From the NCBI GenBank assembly GCA_937880805.1, contig CALGRR010000032.1, positions 1 through 24,202 on the forward strand: a stretch of DNA of 24,202 nucleotides. The letters are read 5' to 3'. Shown here one piece after another: positions 1 through 8,066 of this stretch. The notes beneath the pieces were generated by a model. That model searched no databases. It saw nothing but the letters and a program-made list of their open reading frames with translations, and was not told where the DNA came from. The position numbers and the translations under genes were made by a program. Each line of letters opens with the position of its first letter. Position 1 is the stretch's first letter. Origin of the DNA: an uncultured Clostridia bacterium. GTDB lineage: Bacteria > Bacillota > Clostridia > Oscillospirales > Acutalibacteraceae.

Positions 1-1302
1 GAATATAGCCGCCCGATGTGCCGTAAAGATTAAGCAGTGTTCCGGGTGAAACAACTCCCGCCTGACGGTCGTCATGGCAATTTGATTCAGTGCTCTTATA
101 TTGGCTTACCCAGCTTTTGGCCAAGCCCGGTCTGGTCGAAGAATACGGTGTATAAACTGTTACATGAACCGTGTTATAAACCTGAATCGTGTCGCCGTTC
201 TTTGCCGAAACGGTAATTGTTGTTGAGCCGTTTTTGTGCCCCGTTACTCTGCCGTAAATATCAACGGTTGCAACGCTTGTGTCGGTGCTTTGCCAGTTGA
301 GAAGTGAACTGATGTCGGCTTCGCTTCCTATATAATTGCCGTTGACGTCGCATTTATAAACATCAAAATTAACGCTGAATTCCGTTGAAAGCTTTACAGG
401 CCAGTGGCGGGGCTTGTCGCTCCATGTTGTGTTAGGCGAAATTGCAACCCGATATGCCGCATCAAGAGTCATTACAGATGCATCGGTTTCTTCGGGGATT
501 TCCTCAACAACAGTTATTTCGCTTGAAGCTGAATACATTCCGTCAGGAGTTGAAACGGTTATAACCGCTGTTCCCAATTCTCGCGAATAAACCAGCCCGT
601 TATATCCCACAGCGGCAACAGCTTCATTGCTGCTGCTCCATATTAATCCTGTATCTTTTTCTTCTTCATTATAGATTAAATCCGAGTTTGTATCAAGATT
701 AATATTTAAATCTTCTGTTACATTTTCGTAAACTGTTTCCGTTTCTTCAACAGTAATTTCTGCTGTTGGTTGCTCCGTTAACGCTTCCGTTAAATACTCG
801 GTTGTTTTTTTTATTGAAGGTTCGGTATAAAGCTCTGTTGTTTCTTCTGTAACATCAGAAAATTCTGTTTGAGGTTCTGTTACTTCTTTTGTTAAAACAG
901 TTGTTTCTTCCTGAATCTCGGTTAATTCATTGCTTGCTTCGGTTATCAAAACCTCCGTTTGTTCTTCTTCAACAAATTCCGTGCGAAGCGGAGCCTCGGG
1001 CGGTGAAGTTAAGAAAATAACTTCAAGCTGAACGGTATCGTTAGGCAAAACATAAACCCTTTCGGGGGTAAGGGAAATACCGTAAATTCTTTCGTTTGTT
1101 TTAGGCGTAAATGCTTCGGATATGTTGGTTTCTGCGGTTTCTCCAAGATTGATTGTTTCCTGCGGCTGTTCCGTGCTATCGGAAATAATAACCTCGGTTT
1201 GGGCAGTTGATTCCGATGAATTAACTGCGGTACATTTGTTATTGCAGAAAATAACAGAATAACCGCAATAACAAGGCTTGAGATTTTTTTTGCTGTTTTC
1301 AA
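1..1302 (-). CDS. Secreted Ig-like (Big_2) surface protein, 3'-truncated by the window edge and apparently frameshifted
   Basis: A TTG start at 1302, preceded by AGGTGAG, gives a classic signal peptide (MKTAKKISSLVIAVILLFSA). That frame stops at 1009. From about 1235 down to base 1 a different frame is open and clearly coding. In order it has the first strands of an Ig-like domain (LTPERVYVLPNDTVQLEV, about 1090-1020), a Thr/Glu-rich low-complexity stretch (about 1005-690), the rest of a Big_2-like domain (IWSSSNEAVAAVG..GLVY, about 655-500) and a second Big_2 domain (LNWQSTDTSVATVDIYGRV, GHKNGSTTITV, about 320-170). The C-terminus lies outside the window. Joining signal peptide and body needs a single one-base correction near 1229-1240. 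Alternatively a GTG at 1312 is in frame with the body, but it gives an N-terminus with no signal peptide. Family knowledge: Big_2 proteins are exported and often wall-bound adhesins or enzymes. Domain calls are confident; the specific role is unknown. Confidence 0.75.
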
Positions 1303-1480
1303 TTTTACTCACCTTTTATCGTCATTTTTCTTCAGGCTTTTTGTGCCTTCATAGTATATATGACGAAATTTGCGTATTGTTACGTAAAAATATCAATTTT
1401 ATTTTTAATTTCTGCATATTGCATAAACTTGCAAGGGTGATTTTGGACATTTTTACAACACAAAAAGTATTTTAAACAAC

Positions 1481-1510
1481 AAAATGCCCCGACTGCTGTC
1501 GGGGCATTTT
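1481..1510. terminator. Rho-independent terminator, usable from either side
   Basis: Perfect inverted repeat AAAATGCCCCGAC / GTCGGGGCATTTT with a 4-base TGCT loop. A T-run follows on the plus strand and TTTTGTTGTTT on the minus strand. It lies just beyond the stop of the aconitase X small subunit (1523) and would end that minus-strand operon before the Big_2 gene. Confidence 0.85.
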
Positions 1511-1522
1511 TATATGGACACA

Positions 1523-1963
1523 TTATTCAACTGTAACCGTTCCGTCTTCTGCAACGGTGATCTTCATTCCGTCCTTAACATAATCAAGGAATTCCTGACC
1601 GAGGCAGTCAACTGTAACCATAGGCTCTTCAGCCCAGACTGCACCGAGAACGGCACCTGCACAAGCGAGTGAGTCAATGTGCTCCGAGAAGAGCATACAT
1701 TTGGGGTTTCTCTTCATAACGTTTGCACAGTAGAGAACCATACCGCCGGTTGTTGAGCCGATTGTCTGAGGCAGGCAGAGTGCTGTTCCCACCATGGGCT
1801 TGCCGTAAAGGTCTGCATTGTTCTGGTCGCCGCACTTTGCTTCCTTATCGCCGAACTGAAGTGCGTTCTGGAAAGAGGCAAGTGTGTTGAAGCCGCCGTG
1901 AGAAACAAGAGCTGTTGCTGTGCATGAGCCTGCACATACGGGACGTCCTTTAAACTGTTTCAT
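1523..1963 (-). CDS. Aconitase X, small (swivel, DUF126) subunit
   Basis: 146-residue protein matching the DUF126/AcnX swivel family: N-terminal KGRPVCAGSCTATALVS, a central GTALCLPQTIGSTTGG loop, then a SLACAGAVLGAVWAEEP segment. In this family the swivel domain closes over the iron-sulfur active site of the large subunit to form a hydro-lyase. The ATG at 1963 comes one base after the large-subunit stop, and its strong ribosome site (AAAGGAGG, 8 bases upstream of the ATG) lies inside the end of that gene, so the two are translationally coupled. Characterised relatives are cis-3-hydroxy-L-proline dehydratases (usually one fused chain) and archaeal phosphomevalonate dehydratases (two chains). 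Nothing nearby points to either pathway, so the substrate is open. Confidence 0.9.
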   Translation of the reverse strand: MKQFKGRPVCAGSCTATALVSHGGFNTLASFQNALQFGDKEAKCGDQNNADLYGKPMVGTALCLPQTIGSTTGGMVLYCANVMKRNPKCMLFSEHIDSLACAGAVLGAVWAEEPMVTVDCLGQEFLDYVKDGMKITVAEDGTVTVE

Positions 1964-1964
1964 C

Positions 1965-3251
1965 TTACTTTGCCTCCTTTGTGATTATATCAAGAATTTC
2001 TTCGCTTCTGTAGTAGCGTGAAGTTGTGTATGTTCTGAGCTTGTTTGAGTTTGTGATAACGGGCATCTTCTTGCAAAGAGGATTGTTCATATACATAAGC
2101 GGGCAGATGTAGCTGAGGATAACGCCCGTTGCCTTAAGCTTTGCGGCATAGGGAGTTTTCTCAAACTCTTCGATAACTGCGGGAGCTGCTGTGAAAACGG
2201 TGGGGATAGAAACCTTCTTAAGACCGTTCTTTTTAAGACCTGCAGCAACGTTATCTGTCCATTCAATAAGCTGTGCGTGTGAAAGGTGGGGGCAGCCAAC
2301 AAAGCAAAGCTTGGGTGTTGCATTCTTGTCTTTCCACATAACGGGGTAGTTTGCCTGAACTCTTGCAAGCTCTGCATCGTCAACAACATAAACCTGAGCA
2401 CCCTCTGCAATAAGGCTTTCGCCTGATTCAACTGCTTCGGGAGTAAGGTTTGCAACGTGATAAAGGCCAACAGCGCCGTTTGATGCTGTTGCAGCACCGA
2501 AATCCTTAAGATAAGCCTTGGTGTCGCCGTCAAGCTCTGTGCCTATCCACTGGTCAAGTCCCTTGATATAGGGAACATCTTCCATAACCTTCATACCGAT
2601 TGCAGAACCGAGAATCTGTGCTTCGGGCTTCTTGGTTGTTTTAACTTCAACAATCCAGGTTGCCTTTCTGCCTTCATCGGTAACAAGACCGAAATAGGGA
2701 ACTCTGCCAACGATTGAACCGAAAAGCTCGATAATGCCCGAGTTTCTGTTGCAGCGGGCACCGAGAACGGAGTTTGCATAAACAACGGCTGAGGATTCTG
2801 CCCATGAAAGAACTTCGCCCTTCTTGGGAACATTGCCAACCTCATCCATGTAGCAGGTGCAGGTGTATGATTTTGTGTCGATAAGACCGAGCTTTGAAAG
2901 CTGGGCATCGTAGCTGTTTTGCATGCTGTACATAAACTTATTGAAAATAAGCTTCTGAAGGAAGTTTGCGGGAACCTTGGGGTCAAGGGGCTTGGGGTCA
3001 ACAGAGAATTTCTGCTGTGAAAGAGCACCGCCCTCAATAAGCTGATCCATAAGGTCATAAACGGGCTTCATAACCTTAAGACCGAAGCTTGTAACAAGGT
3101 GACCCATTGTGCTTTCAACGGGAACCATCTTGGTTGCACCAAAAGCTTCGCCATAGAGAACAAGGGTTTTCATAACCTTTGCCATTGCCTCGCCCTTGGA
3201 GCCGTTAAGAATATCCTGCTCTTCCTGAGTGAGAATCATTTTACATTCCAT
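1965..3251 (-). CDS. Aconitase X, large catalytic (DUF521) subunit
   Basis: 428-residue homologue of the AcnX catalytic domain. The N-terminus (LTQEEQDILNGSKGEAMAKV) is the usual family start, followed by the GEAFGATKMVPVESTMGHL segment. Cysteine-containing motifs that could hold the Fe-S cluster are YTCTCYMDEVGN, LGARCNRNSG, LCFVGCPHLS and YICPLMYMNNPLC; I cannot assign the exact ligands from sequence alone. The expected activity is dehydration of a hydroxy-acid substrate in the cytoplasm. The start is the ATG at 3251, with AAAGGAT about 9 bases upstream. A second Met four codons on is possible but has a poorer ribosome site. It is first in a two-gene operon with the small subunit, divergent from pheST. 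Family assignment is firm; the substrate is not. Confidence 0.92.
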   Translation of the reverse strand: MECKMILTQEEQDILNGSKGEAMAKVMKTLVLYGEAFGATKMVPVESTMGHLVTSFGLKVMKPVYDLMDQLIEGGALSQQKFSVDPKPLDPKVPANFLQKLIFNKFMYSMQNSYDAQLSKLGLIDTKSYTCTCYMDEVGNVPKKGEVLSWAESSAVVYANSVLGARCNRNSGIIELFGSIVGRVPYFGLVTDEGRKATWIVEVKTTKKPEAQILGSAIGMKVMEDVPYIKGLDQWIGTELDGDTKAYLKDFGAATASNGAVGLYHVANLTPEAVESGESLIAEGAQVYVVDDAELARVQANYPVMWKDKNATPKLCFVGCPHLSHAQLIEWTDNVAAGLKKNGLKKVSIPTVFTAAPAVIEEFEKTPYAAKLKATGVILSYICPLMYMNNPLCKKMPVITNSNKLRTYTTSRYYRSEEILDIITKEAK

Positions 3252-3404
3252 AGTTGCATTATCCTTTCGGTTAAAGTGAAAGTGCAGACCTTGGTCTGAC
3301 TTAATTTACAAAAAATATTCTATCACCTGCGAAAATAAAATTCAATATAAAAATTAAATAATTTGATGAATTTTACATATATTTGAAAATAAATAAAATT
3401 ATGC

Positions 3405-3433
3405 TTGCAAAATATCTTTTAATATGTTAAACT
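3405..3433 (+). promoter_or_regulatory. Probable sigma-A promoter of pheST
   Basis: TTGCAA (3405-3410), 17-base spacer, TAAACT (3428-3433), in AT-rich DNA just upstream of the T-box leader. The AT-rich stretch 3300-3404 shows nothing else I can support. Confidence 0.5.
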
Positions 3434-3440
3434 ATCTTGC

Positions 3441-3692
3441 AATATAAAAACGCAATGAATGGGAGAGTAAGCATTTTTAAGCATTCAGAGAATGTCCGTC
3501 ATCGGCTGGAAGCGGGCTGTGTGAGAATCTGCTGAAGTTCACCCGGGAGCGGTGAGGCTGAAATTTGCAGTAGGCTTCAACGGCTTGCCCCGTTACGGCA
3601 AATCAAGTGCCCGATTTTTTCGGGAACGCAGGGTGGTACCGCGGAGATAATTCGTCCCTCGTCATCGTTTGATGATGAGGGATTTTTTATTG
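3441..3692 (+). ncRNA. T-box leader (tRNA-Phe sensing) controlling pheST
   Basis: A T-box riboswitch reads the charging state of a tRNA and ends transcription early when the tRNA is charged. Seen here: an AGAGAATG element of stem I (3487-3494), a specifier trinucleotide TTC (3538-3540, Phe) followed by A on the 3' side of stem I, the T-box sequence AGGGTGGTACCGCG (3630-3643) whose TGG pairs with the tRNA acceptor end, and a terminator hairpin. The terminator has arms CCCTCGTCATC / GATGATGAGGG (about 3655-3681) followed by TTTTTT. The specifier agrees with the downstream Phe-tRNA synthetase genes. Confidence 0.95.
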
Positions 3693-3717
3693 TAATTTAA
3701 GAAAGGATTGATATAAA

Positions 3718-4797
3718 ATGACCCAGAAATCGCTTGAGTTAAAGCAGCTTTTTGAAGAAAAAATTGCTGCAGTATCAGCAACAGCCGAAATCGAGCAGCT
3801 CAGAATTGAATTCCTCGGCAAAAAAGGTTCTGTTGCAGCTCTTATGCAGGAGCTTCGCAATGTTCCCAATGACCAGAAAAAAGAAGCAGGTCAGAAAATC
3901 AACGAAACAAAGCAGTTCATTGAGAGCTCGATTGCCGCAAAAATTGAGGAAATCAAGGCTCTTGAAGAGCAGAAGCTTATCGACAGTGCAGAGAGCTATG
4001 ATGAATCAATGCCCACAGATGCAGACCTCGGCTCATATCACCCCATAACTCTCACACGCCGCAGAGTTGAAAGCATTTTCCTGAGCATGGGCTTCAGCAT
4101 TGAGGATTATTCCGAAATTACCGATGACTATAACTGCTTTGAGGCTCTCAACATTCCCAAGCATCACCCCGCAAGAGATATGCAGGATACTTATTATCTG
4201 AGCACGGGTCAGCTTCTCAAGACCCACACTTCCGCAGCACAGAACACAATTCTTCGCAAGTATGCAAAATCTCTTGAGCAGGGCAACCCCATAAGAGCAA
4301 TATTCCCCGGCAGATGCTTCAGAAACGAAAAAATCGATGCCTGCCACGAAAACACCTTCTTCCAGATGGAAGGAATTATGGTTGATAAGGATATTTCGAT
4401 TTCAAACCTTATCTACTTTATGAAAACTATGCTTTCAGAGGTTTTCCAGAAGGATATAACCGTAAGACTCCGTCCCGGTTTCTTCCCCTTCGTTGAGCCC
4501 GGCTTTGAGCTTGATATTCAGTGCACAATCTGTAAGGGTAAGGGCTGCCCCTCCTGCAAGGATTCGGGCTGGCTTGAGCTTTGCCCCTGCGGTATGATTC
4601 ACCCCAATGTTCTCACCGCAGCAGGCATTGACCCCGAAAAATATATCGGCTTCGCTTTCGGTCTTGGTATGACAAGACTTGCAATGATGACATACGGTGT
4701 TAAGGACATCCGTGTGTTCAACAGCGGCAGCCTTAAATCTCTTTCACAGTTTACCGAAAAATCCTTTACCAGACCCGAAGAAAGCAAGGAGGCATAA
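3718..4797 (+). CDS. pheS: Phenylalanine-tRNA ligase alpha subunit
   Basis: 359 residues; catalytic subunit of the alpha2beta2 Phe-tRNA synthetase, charging tRNA-Phe in the cytoplasm. The N-terminal ~90 residues are the coiled-coil tRNA-binding arm. Class II motif 2 is visible at about residue 198 (GRCFRNEKIDACHENTFFQ) and motif 3 near the end (GFAFGLGMTRLAMM). Residues 269-280 carry a Cys-x2-Cys-x4-Cys-x2-Cys knuckle (CTICKGKGCPSC), a zinc-ribbon-like insertion I recall in PheS of several bacterial groups. ATG at 3718 with AAAGGA about 11 bases upstream. Controlled by the T-box leader; pheT starts 3 bases after its stop. Confidence 0.98.
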   Translation: MTQKSLELKQLFEEKIAAVSATAEIEQLRIEFLGKKGSVAALMQELRNVPNDQKKEAGQKINETKQFIESSIAAKIEEIKALEEQKLIDSAESYDESMPTDADLGSYHPITLTRRRVESIFLSMGFSIEDYSEITDDYNCFEALNIPKHHPARDMQDTYYLSTGQLLKTHTSAAQNTILRKYAKSLEQGNPIRAIFPGRCFRNEKIDACHENTFFQMEGIMVDKDISISNLIYFMKTMLSEVFQKDITVRLRPGFFPFVEPGFELDIQCTICKGKGCPSCKDSGWLELCPCGMIHPNVLTAAGIDPEKYIGFAFGLGMTRLAMMTYGVKDIRVFNSGSLKSLSQFTEKSFTRPEESKEA

Positions 4798-4800
4798 GAA

Positions 4801-7164
4801 ATGTTTGTATCAATTAACTGGATAAAAGATTATGTTGACCTTGAAGGTCTGGATATTAAAAAGCTTATCGAAAGCTTTACTCTTGCAACCGCAGAGGTTG
4901 AAGATATAATCGAAAAGGGTGCCGATATTGAAAATGTTGTTGTTGGCGAAATCCTTTCGGTTGAAAATCATCCCAACTCAAAGAAGCTTCATCTTCTCAA
5001 GGTTGATGCAGGCTCAAAGGTTTGCAACATCGTTTGCGGTGCACCCAATGTTGCGGTTGGTCAGAAGGTTGCTCTTGCCCTTGCAGGCGGCAGAGTGTGC
5101 GGCGGCGAAATCAAGATTGCAACCGTTGCAGGTTTTGAATCCGAGGGTATGTGCTGCTCCGAAAAAGAGCTCGGCATCAGTGATGACCATTCGGGCATTA
5201 TGGAGCTTGACCCCTCGCTCAGAAACGGCACAAACATCAAGGATATTTTCCCCATTGACGATATAATTTTTGAAGTTGACAATAAGTCACTCACAAACCG
5301 CCCCGACCTCTGGGGTCACTACGGCATTGCAAGAGAGCTTGCAGCACTTGCAGGCAGAGAACTCAAGCCTCTTGAACTCGGCGACCTTTCATATGACGGC
5401 GATGAAAAGGTTGATGTAACTATCGGCAGAGAAGACCTTGTTTACAGATATTCCTGCATCAAGATGGATAACATCACAAAGAATAAGAGCCCCCTTGATA
5501 TGCGTATCCGCCTTTATTACTGCGGAATGAGAGGCATCAATCTTCTTGCAGACGTTACAAACTACATTATGCTTGAAATCGGTCAGCCCACCCACGCTTT
5601 TGCAGGCAACGCAATCGAAAACATTGTTGTTACAACTCCCAAAGAAAAAACAAAGTTCACAACTCTTGACGGTGTTGAAAGAGATATTGACGAAGAAACC
5701 CTTATGATTTGCAACGGTGACACACCCGTCGGTATCGCAGGCATTATGGGCGGTCTTGAATCCGAAATCGTTGAGGATACGGGTTCCGTTGTGCTTGAAA
5801 GTGCAAACTTTGACGGTGTAAGCATCCGCAAATCATCATCAAGACTCGGTCACAGAACAGATGCAAGTGCAAGATACGAAAAGATGCTTGACCCCGAGCT
5901 TACCCTTGATGCTGTGGGCAGATTTGTTAAGCTTGTTAAGGATATTGACAGCGGTGCAAGAGTTGCATCAAAGCTTACCGATGAATATGTGAGAAAATAT
6001 CCCGAGATTTCTCTTTCATTTGATAAGAAATATGTTGACCGCTACACGGGCATCGACATCAGCGATGAGCAGATTAACAAAACCCTCACCGCACTCGGCT
6101 TTGCCGTTGATTTTGAAAACGGTAATTATACCGTAAAGGTTCCCTCGTGGCGTGCAACAAAGGATGTTACAATAAAGGCAGACATCATCGAAGAAATTAC
6201 CCGTATTTACGGATATGATAATTTCAATATTTCAACAACAAGCAGCCCCCTTAAGCCCGTTCCCAATGACTATGCAAGACTTGAAGATTCCGAAATCAAG
6301 GATATTCTTGTTCAGAAATACGGCTTCCACGAAGTTCACTCATATGTATGGTGTGACGGCAGAAAGTTCAAGAAGCTCGGCATCGAGGTTGAGGATAATG
6401 TTAAGGTTCTCAATATTGAAAACTCCGATAACGGCGTTCTTCGTAACTCAATGCTTCCCACTCTTCTTGTTATGGCTCAGGAAAACAAGGATTTTGCAGA
6501 TAAATACAGCATCTTTGAAATCGGCAGAGTTGTTGACGGCTTAACCGCAGACGGTCTTTGCAACGAGAGAAAGCATCTCGGTGCAGTTATCTATGATAAG
6601 AGCGGCAACGAAAAGGCAGCATATCTCAAGGCAGTTGAAATCATAAACTGCATTATCGGCAACATAAAGCAGAAGAAGGCAGGCTACGCAAAGGTTGCTC
6701 CCGCACATACCTGGCAGCATCCCAAGAACACTGCAGATATTCTTATTGACGGCATAAAGGTGGGCACCCTCTGTGCACTTCATCCTTCAAACCGTGCAAA
6801 GCTTGATAAAACAGCGGCTGCAGTATGCTTTGAAATCGATATGGATGCTTTCAGCACCATTGATGCAAATTCAATTATGTTCCGTGAGCCCAGCACCCAG
6901 CAGTCAACCTATTATGACCTTTCACTCGTTCTCGGTGCTGATACCAAGTATTCAGACCTTGCCGCTTGCTGGGAAAGCCTTGAAATTGCAGAGCTTGAAA
7001 GTGCAAAGGTTATTGATACCTATGAAACCGCAGAGGTCAAGAGCATAACTGTCCGCCTTGTTTTCTCGGCTATGGACAGAACTCTTGAAATGGAAGAGGT
7101 TCAGGGCTGGATTGATTCCGTTATCGCAAATCTCGGCAAAATCGGCGTTTCACTTCGTGCATAA
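4801..7164 (+). CDS. pheT: Phenylalanine-tRNA ligase beta subunit
   Basis: 787 residues, normal for bacterial PheT. Domain order: N-terminal B1 part, EMAP/OB tRNA-binding domain (about 39-150; VVGEILSVENHPNSKKLHLL, GAPNV), B3/4 editing domain that removes mischarged Tyr (about 205-375; LLADVTNYIMLEIGQPTHAF, GIAGIMGG), B5 domain (about 400-475), the catalytic-like core, and a C-terminal FDX-ACB anticodon-binding domain (about 695-787). Ribosome site GGAGG sits in the last codons of pheS, 8 bases before the ATG, so the two are coupled. No residues look missing. Confidence 0.98.
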   Translation: MFVSINWIKDYVDLEGLDIKKLIESFTLATAEVEDIIEKGADIENVVVGEILSVENHPNSKKLHLLKVDAGSKVCNIVCGAPNVAVGQKVALALAGGRVCGGEIKIATVAGFESEGMCCSEKELGISDDHSGIMELDPSLRNGTNIKDIFPIDDIIFEVDNKSLTNRPDLWGHYGIARELAALAGRELKPLELGDLSYDGDEKVDVTIGREDLVYRYSCIKMDNITKNKSPLDMRIRLYYCGMRGINLLADVTNYIMLEIGQPTHAFAGNAIENIVVTTPKEKTKFTTLDGVERDIDEETLMICNGDTPVGIAGIMGGLESEIVEDTGSVVLESANFDGVSIRKSSSRLGHRTDASARYEKMLDPELTLDAVGRFVKLVKDIDSGARVASKLTDEYVRKYPEISLSFDKKYVDRYTGIDISDEQINKTLTALGFAVDFENGNYTVKVPSWRATKDVTIKADIIEEITRIYGYDNFNISTTSSPLKPVPNDYARLEDSEIKDILVQKYGFHEVHSYVWCDGRKFKKLGIEVEDNVKVLNIENSDNGVLRNSMLPTLLVMAQENKDFADKYSIFEIGRVVDGLTADGLCNERKHLGAVIYDKSGNEKAAYLKAVEIINCIIGNIKQKKAGYAKVAPAHTWQHPKNTADILIDGIKVGTLCALHPSNRAKLDKTAAAVCFEIDMDAFSTIDANSIMFREPSTQQSTYYDLSLVLGADTKYSDLAACWESLEIAELESAKVIDTYETAEVKSITVRLVFSAMDRTLEMEEVQGWIDSVIANLGKIGVSLRA

Positions 7165-7197
7165 TTAAATATAATAAAACTTTTTTCCGAAAAAGCA

Positions 7198-7226
7198 TTG
7201 TTTTATTTTGAAAGGTGATATATAAT
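7198..7226 (+). promoter_or_regulatory. Sigma-A-type promoter for ireB
   Basis: TTGTTT (7198-7203), 17-base spacer, TATAAT (7221-7226, a perfect -10 box). It suggests ireB and the following small gene are transcribed independently of pheST. Confidence 0.65.
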
Positions 7227-7248
7227 ATAATGAACGGGGGTGTCCGAA

Positions 7249-7497
7249 ATGACCGATAAAACAATAAAATTTTCAATCAAAGACGAAAACGAAGTTGAAA
7301 TGAAAAAGAATCTGCTTGCAGTTTATGAAGCTTTGAACGAAAAGGGCTACAATTCAATAAGCCAGATAGTCGGATATATTCTTTCGGAGGATCCGACTTA
7401 TATAACAACGCATAACAACGCACGCAGTCTTGTCAGAAGGCTCGACAGAGATGAGCTTCTTCAGGCTATGGTAAAGTGCTATCTCGGAATAAAATAA
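7249..7497 (+). CDS. ireB: IreB family regulatory phosphoprotein (UPF0297)
   Basis: 82 residues from the ATG at 7249, chosen because a GGGGG ribosome site (7236-7240) lies 8 bases upstream. A GTG three codons earlier (7240) overlaps that site and has none of its own. The protein follows the family throughout: early Thr residues (MTDKTIKFS), then AVYEALNEKGYNSISQIVGY, LSEDPTYITTHNNARSLVRR and DRDELLQAMVKCYL. In Enterococcus faecalis IreB is phosphorylated near its N-terminus by the PASTA kinase IreK and negatively controls cephalosporin resistance. The usual alaS/ruvX neighbours are absent; it sits alone with a small unknown gene about 0.9 kb upstream of a BlaI/M56 pair. Confidence 0.93.
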   Translation: MTDKTIKFSIKDENEVEMKKNLLAVYEALNEKGYNSISQIVGYILSEDPTYITTHNNARSLVRRLDRDELLQAMVKCYLGIK

Positions 7498-7516
7498 TCT
7501 GAAGGAGTGAAAGCTT

Positions 7517-7810
7517 ATGGCAAAGAAAAAGGATTTTCTTATGTATAAGGGCAGACCGCTTGTAAGAAACGGCAAAACCGTTTATTACGGCTATATGAGC
7601 GACCCTTATGTTCTCATTATGCAGATAACAAGCACAAGAAACGTTAACGGTATGGAGGTTGCAGACAGAGTTGTTGTTCAGCTTGTCAATACCGACCCCA
7701 CAGTCAGAATGAAAGACAAAATCGTTAAGAAGGCAGAGCGTAAAGGCCTTTACAGTGCAATGGATATTGGCTGCATATGGCTTGAAAGAGAGCTCAAAGA
7801 AACTGCATAA
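7517..7810 (+). CDS. Small conserved protein of unknown function, paired with ireB
   Basis: 97 residues, basic, no membrane segment or signal peptide. Starts at an ATG with AAGGAG 9 bases upstream, 19 bases after the ireB stop, so probably the same transcript. Visible features are a Lys-rich start (MAKKKDFLMYKGRPLVRNG), a likely beta-rich core (TVYYGYMSDPYVLIMQI, ADRVVVQLVNTDP) and a basic helix followed by an amphipathic end (KDKIVKKAERKGLYSAMDIG, WLERELKE). I believe similar proteins occur in other clostridia but know no function for them. Coding is supported by the ribosome site, codon use like its neighbours and the terminator that follows. Confidence 0.8.
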   Translation: MAKKKDFLMYKGRPLVRNGKTVYYGYMSDPYVLIMQITSTRNVNGMEVADRVVVQLVNTDPTVRMKDKIVKKAERKGLYSAMDIGCIWLERELKETA

Positions 7811-7867
7811 ATTGCGGAACGGCCTCACAAAGCGAAGAACAAAAGAAACTCAATAACTTATTAATTG

Positions 7868-7904
7868 GCCTGCATAGGGAATAAACCTATGCAGGCTGAT
7901 TTTT
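7868..7904 (+). terminator. Rho-independent terminator after the ireB transcript
   Basis: Perfect 11-bp stem GCCTGCATAGG / CCTATGCAGGC with a 7-base loop, followed by TGATTTTT. Ends the ireB transcription unit. Confidence 0.88.
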
Positions 7905-7945
7905 GCTTTATGCAGAAATAAAACTTGTTTATTATGTTTCTTTTT

Positions 7946-8001
7946 AGCTCTTTTTCCGAACTTGACGTATCGCATACGCCTGACGTTCGGAGAAAAGAGC
8001 T
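7946..8001. repeat. Long imperfect palindrome of unknown role
   Basis: Outer arms AGCTCTTTTTCCGAAC (7946-7961) and GTTCGGAGAAAAGAGCT (7985-8001) pair with one bulged base. The 23-base interior folds again through CGTAT / ATACG. Neither strand has a T-run after it, so it is not an ordinary terminator. It lies between the ireB terminator and the blaI promoter, in an otherwise empty gap (7811-8112). Confidence 0.6.
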
Positions 8002-8037
8002 TCTTCATCTTTGTGAGGCAGTCTGTTAAAAATCTGC

Positions 8038-8066
8038 TTGACAAAACCGTTCTAATGCGTTAGAAT
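8038..8066 (+). promoter_or_regulatory. Sigma-A promoter of the blaI-M56 operon
   Basis: Consensus TTGACA (8038-8043), exact 17-base spacer, TAGAAT -10 box (8061-8066). The -10 box overlaps the right arm of the first palindromic operator. Confidence 0.85.

Noticed and set aside
1484..1672. 62-codon plus-strand open frame near the aconitase X terminator
   Set aside because: It begins inside the terminator hairpin and is antisense to the DUF126 subunit.
4033..4347. 104-codon open frame antisense to pheS
   Set aside because: Lies wholly within the coding frame of pheS; no ribosome site, no family resemblance.
7240..7248. GTG start three codons upstream in ireB
   Set aside because: It overlaps the only plausible ribosome site (GGGGG), which is ideally placed for the ATG at 7249.
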